Below are positions 60,263 through 64,000 of a DNA stretch of 64,000 bases, in pieces; the stretch's first letter is position 1; each line of letters starts with the position of its first letter. The notes below the pieces were generated by a model. That model worked only from the letters and a program-made list of their open reading frames with translations, had not been told where the DNA came from and did no database searches. A program made the translations under genes and the position numbers. The stretch covers positions 124,001 to 188,000 of the forward strand of contig JAOTOM010004665.1 in the NCBI GenBank assembly GCA_034440615.1. Reading direction: 5' to 3'. The DNA comes from Ashinkailepas kermadecensis. Lineage: Eukaryota; Arthropoda; Thecostraca; Neolepadidae.

Positions 60263-61240
60263 CACCAGGCCGTGACAGCACCTACCTGGTCAGTCCGTGC
60301 CATCAGGCCACATCACCAGGCCGTGACAGCACCTACCTGGTCAGTCCGTGCCACCAGGCCACATCACCAGGCCGTGACAGCACCTACCTGGTCAGTCCGT
60401 GCCATCAGGCCACATCACCAGGCCGTGACAGCACCTACCTGGTCAGTCCGTGCCACCAGGCCACATCACCAGGCCGTGACAGCACCTACCTGGTCAGTCC
60501 GTGCCATCAGGCCACATCACCAGACCGTGACAGCACCTACCTGGTCAGTCGGTGCCATCAGGCCACATCACCAGGCCGTGACAGCACCTACCAGGTCAGT
60601 CGGTGCCATCAGGCCGTGCCACCAGGCCGTGACAGCACCTACCTGGTCAGTCCGTGCCATCAGGCCACATCACCAGGCCGTGACAGCACCTACCTGGTCA
60701 GTCCGTGCCATCAGGCCACATCACCAGGCCGTGACAGCACCTACCTGGTCAGTCCGTGCCATCAGGCCACATCACCAGGCCGTGACAGCACCTACCTGGT
60801 CAGTCCGTGCCATCAGGCCACATCACCAGGCCGTGACAGCACCTACCTGGTCAGTCCGTGCCATCAGGCCACATCACCAGGCCGTGACAGCACCTACCTG
60901 GTCAGTCCGTGCCATCAGGCCACATCACCAGGCCGTGACAGCACCTACCTGGTCAGTCCGTGCCATCAGGCCACATCACCAGGCCGTGACAGCACCTACC
61001 TGGTCAGTCCGTGCCATCAGGCCACATCACCAGGCCGTGACAGCACCTACCTGGTCAGTCCGTGCCATCAGGCCACATCACCAGGCCGTGACAGCACCTA
61101 CCTGGTCAGTCCGTGCCATCAGGCCACATCACCAGGCCGTGACAGCACCTACCTGGTCAGTCCGTGCCATCAGGCCACATCACCAGGCCGTGACAGCACC
61201 TACCTGGTCAGTCCGCGCCACCAGGCCGCGCCACCAGGCC
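60263..61240. repeat. 51-bp minisatellite built from the 21-bp unit
   Basis: About 19 units: AGGCCGTGACAGCACCTACC, TGGTCAGTCCGTGCCATCAG, GCCACATCACC. Each contains the 21-mer core plus a 30-bp stretch matching the unique sequence at 60020-60040. Both unit lengths divide by three, so a 446-codon frame stays open. Confidence 0.96.
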
Positions 61241-61369
61241 GCGCCATCAGGCTGTGCCATCAGGCCACGCCATCAGGCCACGACATGAGACCACTGGTTG
61301 ATACGCTGCCACGCCGGAGCGCAGCTAATGGACGCCGGATCATACATCTGGCAGACGACGGATATACAC

Positions 61370-61735
61370 GACAGATGACCGACGTACACGACAGACGCCT
61401 GAAGTATACGACAGACGCCCGATATATATGACGGGCGCCCAATATATATGGCAGATGCCGGATATATGCGACAAACGCCAGATACACGACCGGCACCGGG
61501 CATACACGACAGACGCCCGATGTACACGATTGTAGGCGCCTGATGTACACGACAGATGCTCGGTATACACAGCAGACACCGGACATACAAGACAGACGCC
61601 CGATGTAAGTGTCGACGTACACGACAGACATCCGCTATGTGTGACAGTCGCCCGATGTAAGTGGCAGTCGCTCGACGTACACGACAGACATCCGCTATGT
61701 GTGACAGTCGCTCGATGCACGCGACGGATGCAACG
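61370..61735. repeat. Diverged 18-22 bp GACGCCCGATGTACACGACA repeats
   Basis: About 18 strongly diverged units; related words (GTCGTGTACTTCAGGCGTCT) recur inverted at 63.12-63.19 kb. Confidence 0.82.
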
Positions 61736-63115
61736 TCGGAGTTGCATGATGAAAATAAGGGCAGCTGGCAGGATGGCAGTGTTTGACAGCTAATCAAAGA
61801 GACCGTTGATGCATGTGCCATTTGTGCCCGGGGTCGCCGAGCACGCCGCTAGACGACAGAGCCTTAGCTCAAATTGGCTGAACGACGGGTCGCAGCCTTC
61901 GAGATAAGCTGGTAAGACGCAAGTACAGGTTAGAATAAGCAGACAGGGCAGGCCTTGCATACCGATATTATTTTAAGTGGAGAAGCGTTCACGTGGAGGA
62001 AACGAGCAGGTCAATTAATTAGCTCGCGATCGGCTGAGGGTTAAATCTAACACGAAGTGTTGGGTGCTAGGAAATGCACAAATGAACACAGGACGGTCAT
62101 AAGAAACACTAACGCAGATGGCTCTGGAATGTCGAATCACGTGATACAAACTGGGCACAACATACTGTGGAAGGAGGTTCGGTGCTGACGTTCAAGGGCG
62201 TGGGCCAAGAAGAAAATCAAGGATAGTACTTCATCTGAAGGGTGAAGCCAGGCAGTCTCATGAGCACCAACCAGAAGTACCAGGTATCGCAAGTACATAA
62301 ATGTTGTGCAATTGTGTGTGTTGTGTGCGGACATGCTCGTCTGTTTAGTGCCAGGTAGGGTGCGTGCGTGGCTGGTGGTAGTTGAAGTAAACATGATCTG
62401 CCTTCGCTTTCGTGGTGCAACACGGATGTCCCGAAGTGCTATATTTACCCAGTTCCATACTTGATAAAGTGCCGTGTTGTGGTTATCAGAGTTCGCATAC
62501 GTTGCGATATATTGCAGTTTCTCATGGCGGAAAGTGGATTCCTGTTGCTACGTTTGCCGGGCTATGACCAGGTTTGATTTCCACGCATATGAGTAGGTTT
62601 TTTTCACACCATGTATGAAGACATTGTTTTTGTGACGGTTGTCCAAATGAAGGCTCCAGCAGGGGGGGGGGGGAGAAAGTCACAATTCAAAGCTGCCGGA
62701 CTGCTGGAATAATTGGACGATAGGCATGGCATATCTGAGCTAAATGTTCAAATATTTTCCATAATCTCTCTGAATTAGTGTTCCTTCTTAGTTTCTTACT
62801 CAAATGCGCGTTTTGCGCTTCGAATATGTTCGCCCTATCGAGCATATGCTTTTCTCCATGTTTGGATGGCAACATACTACAGCACACATTGCAGCTCTAG
62901 TACCAGATTTTGCGACGGCGACGCTAACTAACAATGCATACTACTAATGCATGCTTTGTCAAATCAACTCGGTCCCAAATTGCCCACGAGGGTGCAATCT
63001 GCAACAAAAGCTTTATTAGCAAGATTACGGCAATCATCTCCCCCTCTCTGAATAAGTATGGCCGTTCGTTCATTTACCCGTCTGCTTAAATGCACATTCA
63101 CTGCGTCGTTATATA
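61736..63115. other. Unique sequence, no gene recognised
   Basis: AT-richer stretch with frames up to 85 codons and no motifs. Confidence 0.4.
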
Positions 63116-63190
63116 TATCGGGCGACTGTCGTGTACTTCAGGCGTCTGTCGTGTACTTCGGGCACGATAGACGCCTGTCGTGCCCGAAAT
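63116..63190. repeat. 20-bp repeat and inverted repeat
   Basis: GCGTCTGTCGTGTACTTCRG twice, followed by the hairpin CGGGCACGA...TCGTGCCCG with 9-bp arms (63160-63186). Confidence 0.75.
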
Positions 63191-63354
63191 GGTTTAAATA
63201 TTTTACCGGCATGGTAAAATCTTTGAGGTGACAACAGTGCTATATATCTATTCTTACCATGCATCGCACATGGAAGTAGCTGGAAGTACTACTGTGCTAC
63301 TGTGCTACACATCAGGAGAAGCCATCCACCCCAGCTCCGTCAGCTTCTGAGCGC

Positions 63355-63560
63355 ACGTTTGCATTCCACTGTCCGAATGTGTGTTCCTCTGTTCGAGTGT
63401 GCGCTCCTATGTCCGAATGTGAATTTATCGGTCCGAATGTGCATTACACTGTCTGGAGGTGCACTACTTTGTCTGGAGGTGCATTTATCTGTCCGGGTGT
63501 GCATTCCTCTCTCTGAATGTGCATCCTGAGTCTGAATATGCGCTCTCCTTTCTGAGCGTG
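63355..63560. repeat. 20-22 bp TGTCCGAATGTGCATTCCTC repeats
   Basis: Nine to ten imperfect units. Confidence 0.85.
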
Positions 63561-63814
63561 TCTGTGCGAATGTGGGACGTGGGTGGATGTCGTACTGGCC
63601 GTCGGACCAAGTGGCGGCCACAGGGCGGTCTCTGTCCGGGAGGTGCCCGCCGTGCCTCGGACGTCGAGCGATCTCGGATCTGTTCGACATCCGTCCAGCT
63701 CGGAGCACCATCTGCTGTGTCGGTGACGTCGCCGCGTCCTACCCACGTCAGGCGCGTCAGGTCCGCAGCTTCGTGCAGCCGTCAGCCATTGGCAGTGGTG
63801 TGGTGCCGCCATAA

Positions 63815-64000
63815 GACGGCTACGCTGATCACACTCGATCCCACGAACGGGTCACTGTGCAGCACAGCCTGCACTTGACCCCTGACTGATCATACTTGAT
63901 CCCACGAACGGGTCACGCGCATCACCACCTGCACCCGACCCCGGCTGATCACACTCGGTCCCACCAACTGGTCACTGCGCATCACCACCTGTACCCGACC
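63815..64000. repeat. 61-64 bp repeat running to the window end
   Basis: Three units of CTGATCACACTCGATCCCAC, GAACGGGTCACTGCGCATCA, CCACCTGYACCCGACCCC; the array is probably cut by the window edge. Confidence 0.85.

Overview
The window is eukaryotic, almost certainly from an invertebrate animal. It holds degenerate non-LTR retrotransposons of CR1, Jockey/Crack-like and RNase H-bearing types, tRNA-derived SINE copies, hAT-like and LTR elements, and a very heavy load of minisatellites. There is no operon structure, no dense coding and no recognisable prokaryotic gene. The species cannot be named from the sequence; an arthropod-like genome is a guess based on the retroelement mix and scattered AACCTAACCT-type words. 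I find no intact cellular protein gene. Nearly all long open frames are tandem repeats read through.

Layout. 0-3 kb: two minisatellites (20 bp and 32 bp units). 4-6 kb: a broken CR1-like LINE. 6.7-9.5 kb: a minus-strand tRNA-Val-type SINE with perfect target duplications and a decayed minus-strand LINE fragment. 9.7-14.1 kb: a G/GT-rich minisatellite, long GA, TA and GT microsatellites and a CT-rich array. 14-22 kb: small repeats, a 53-bp array, CR1 3' ends and one unrecognised 134-codon frame. 22.5-26.4 kb: a LINE RNase H/zinc-knuckle tail abutting a homogeneous 127-bp palindromic satellite. 28.1 kb: a second SINE. 29.9-38 kb: a 35-bp minisatellite split by two near-identical 1.6-kb LTRs in opposite orientation, one followed by a tRNA-Lys primer-binding site. 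38-45 kb: 61-bp, about 46-bp (139-bp higher-order) and 34-bp arrays around a Crack/Jockey-like LINE. 45-57 kb: more minisatellites, a CpG-rich block, one candidate exon and a LINE fragment. 57.8-59.9 kb: a 2.0-kb hAT-like non-autonomous transposon with an 8-bp target duplication. 60-64 kb: a nested 21-bp to 51-bp array and smaller repeats.

The most unusual signal is a family of seven copies of an approximately 50-57 bp hairpin-forming element. Five copies have good 6-13 bp target-site duplications, and one end carries a variable simple-repeat tail. They look like ultrashort retroposed elements and do not match a family I know. All seven lie in the same orientation. The second notable structure is the divergent LTR pair embedded in the 35-bp minisatellite. 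Several repeat units differ mainly in homopolymer length, so the structure of the larger arrays should be trusted only as far as the assembly allows.
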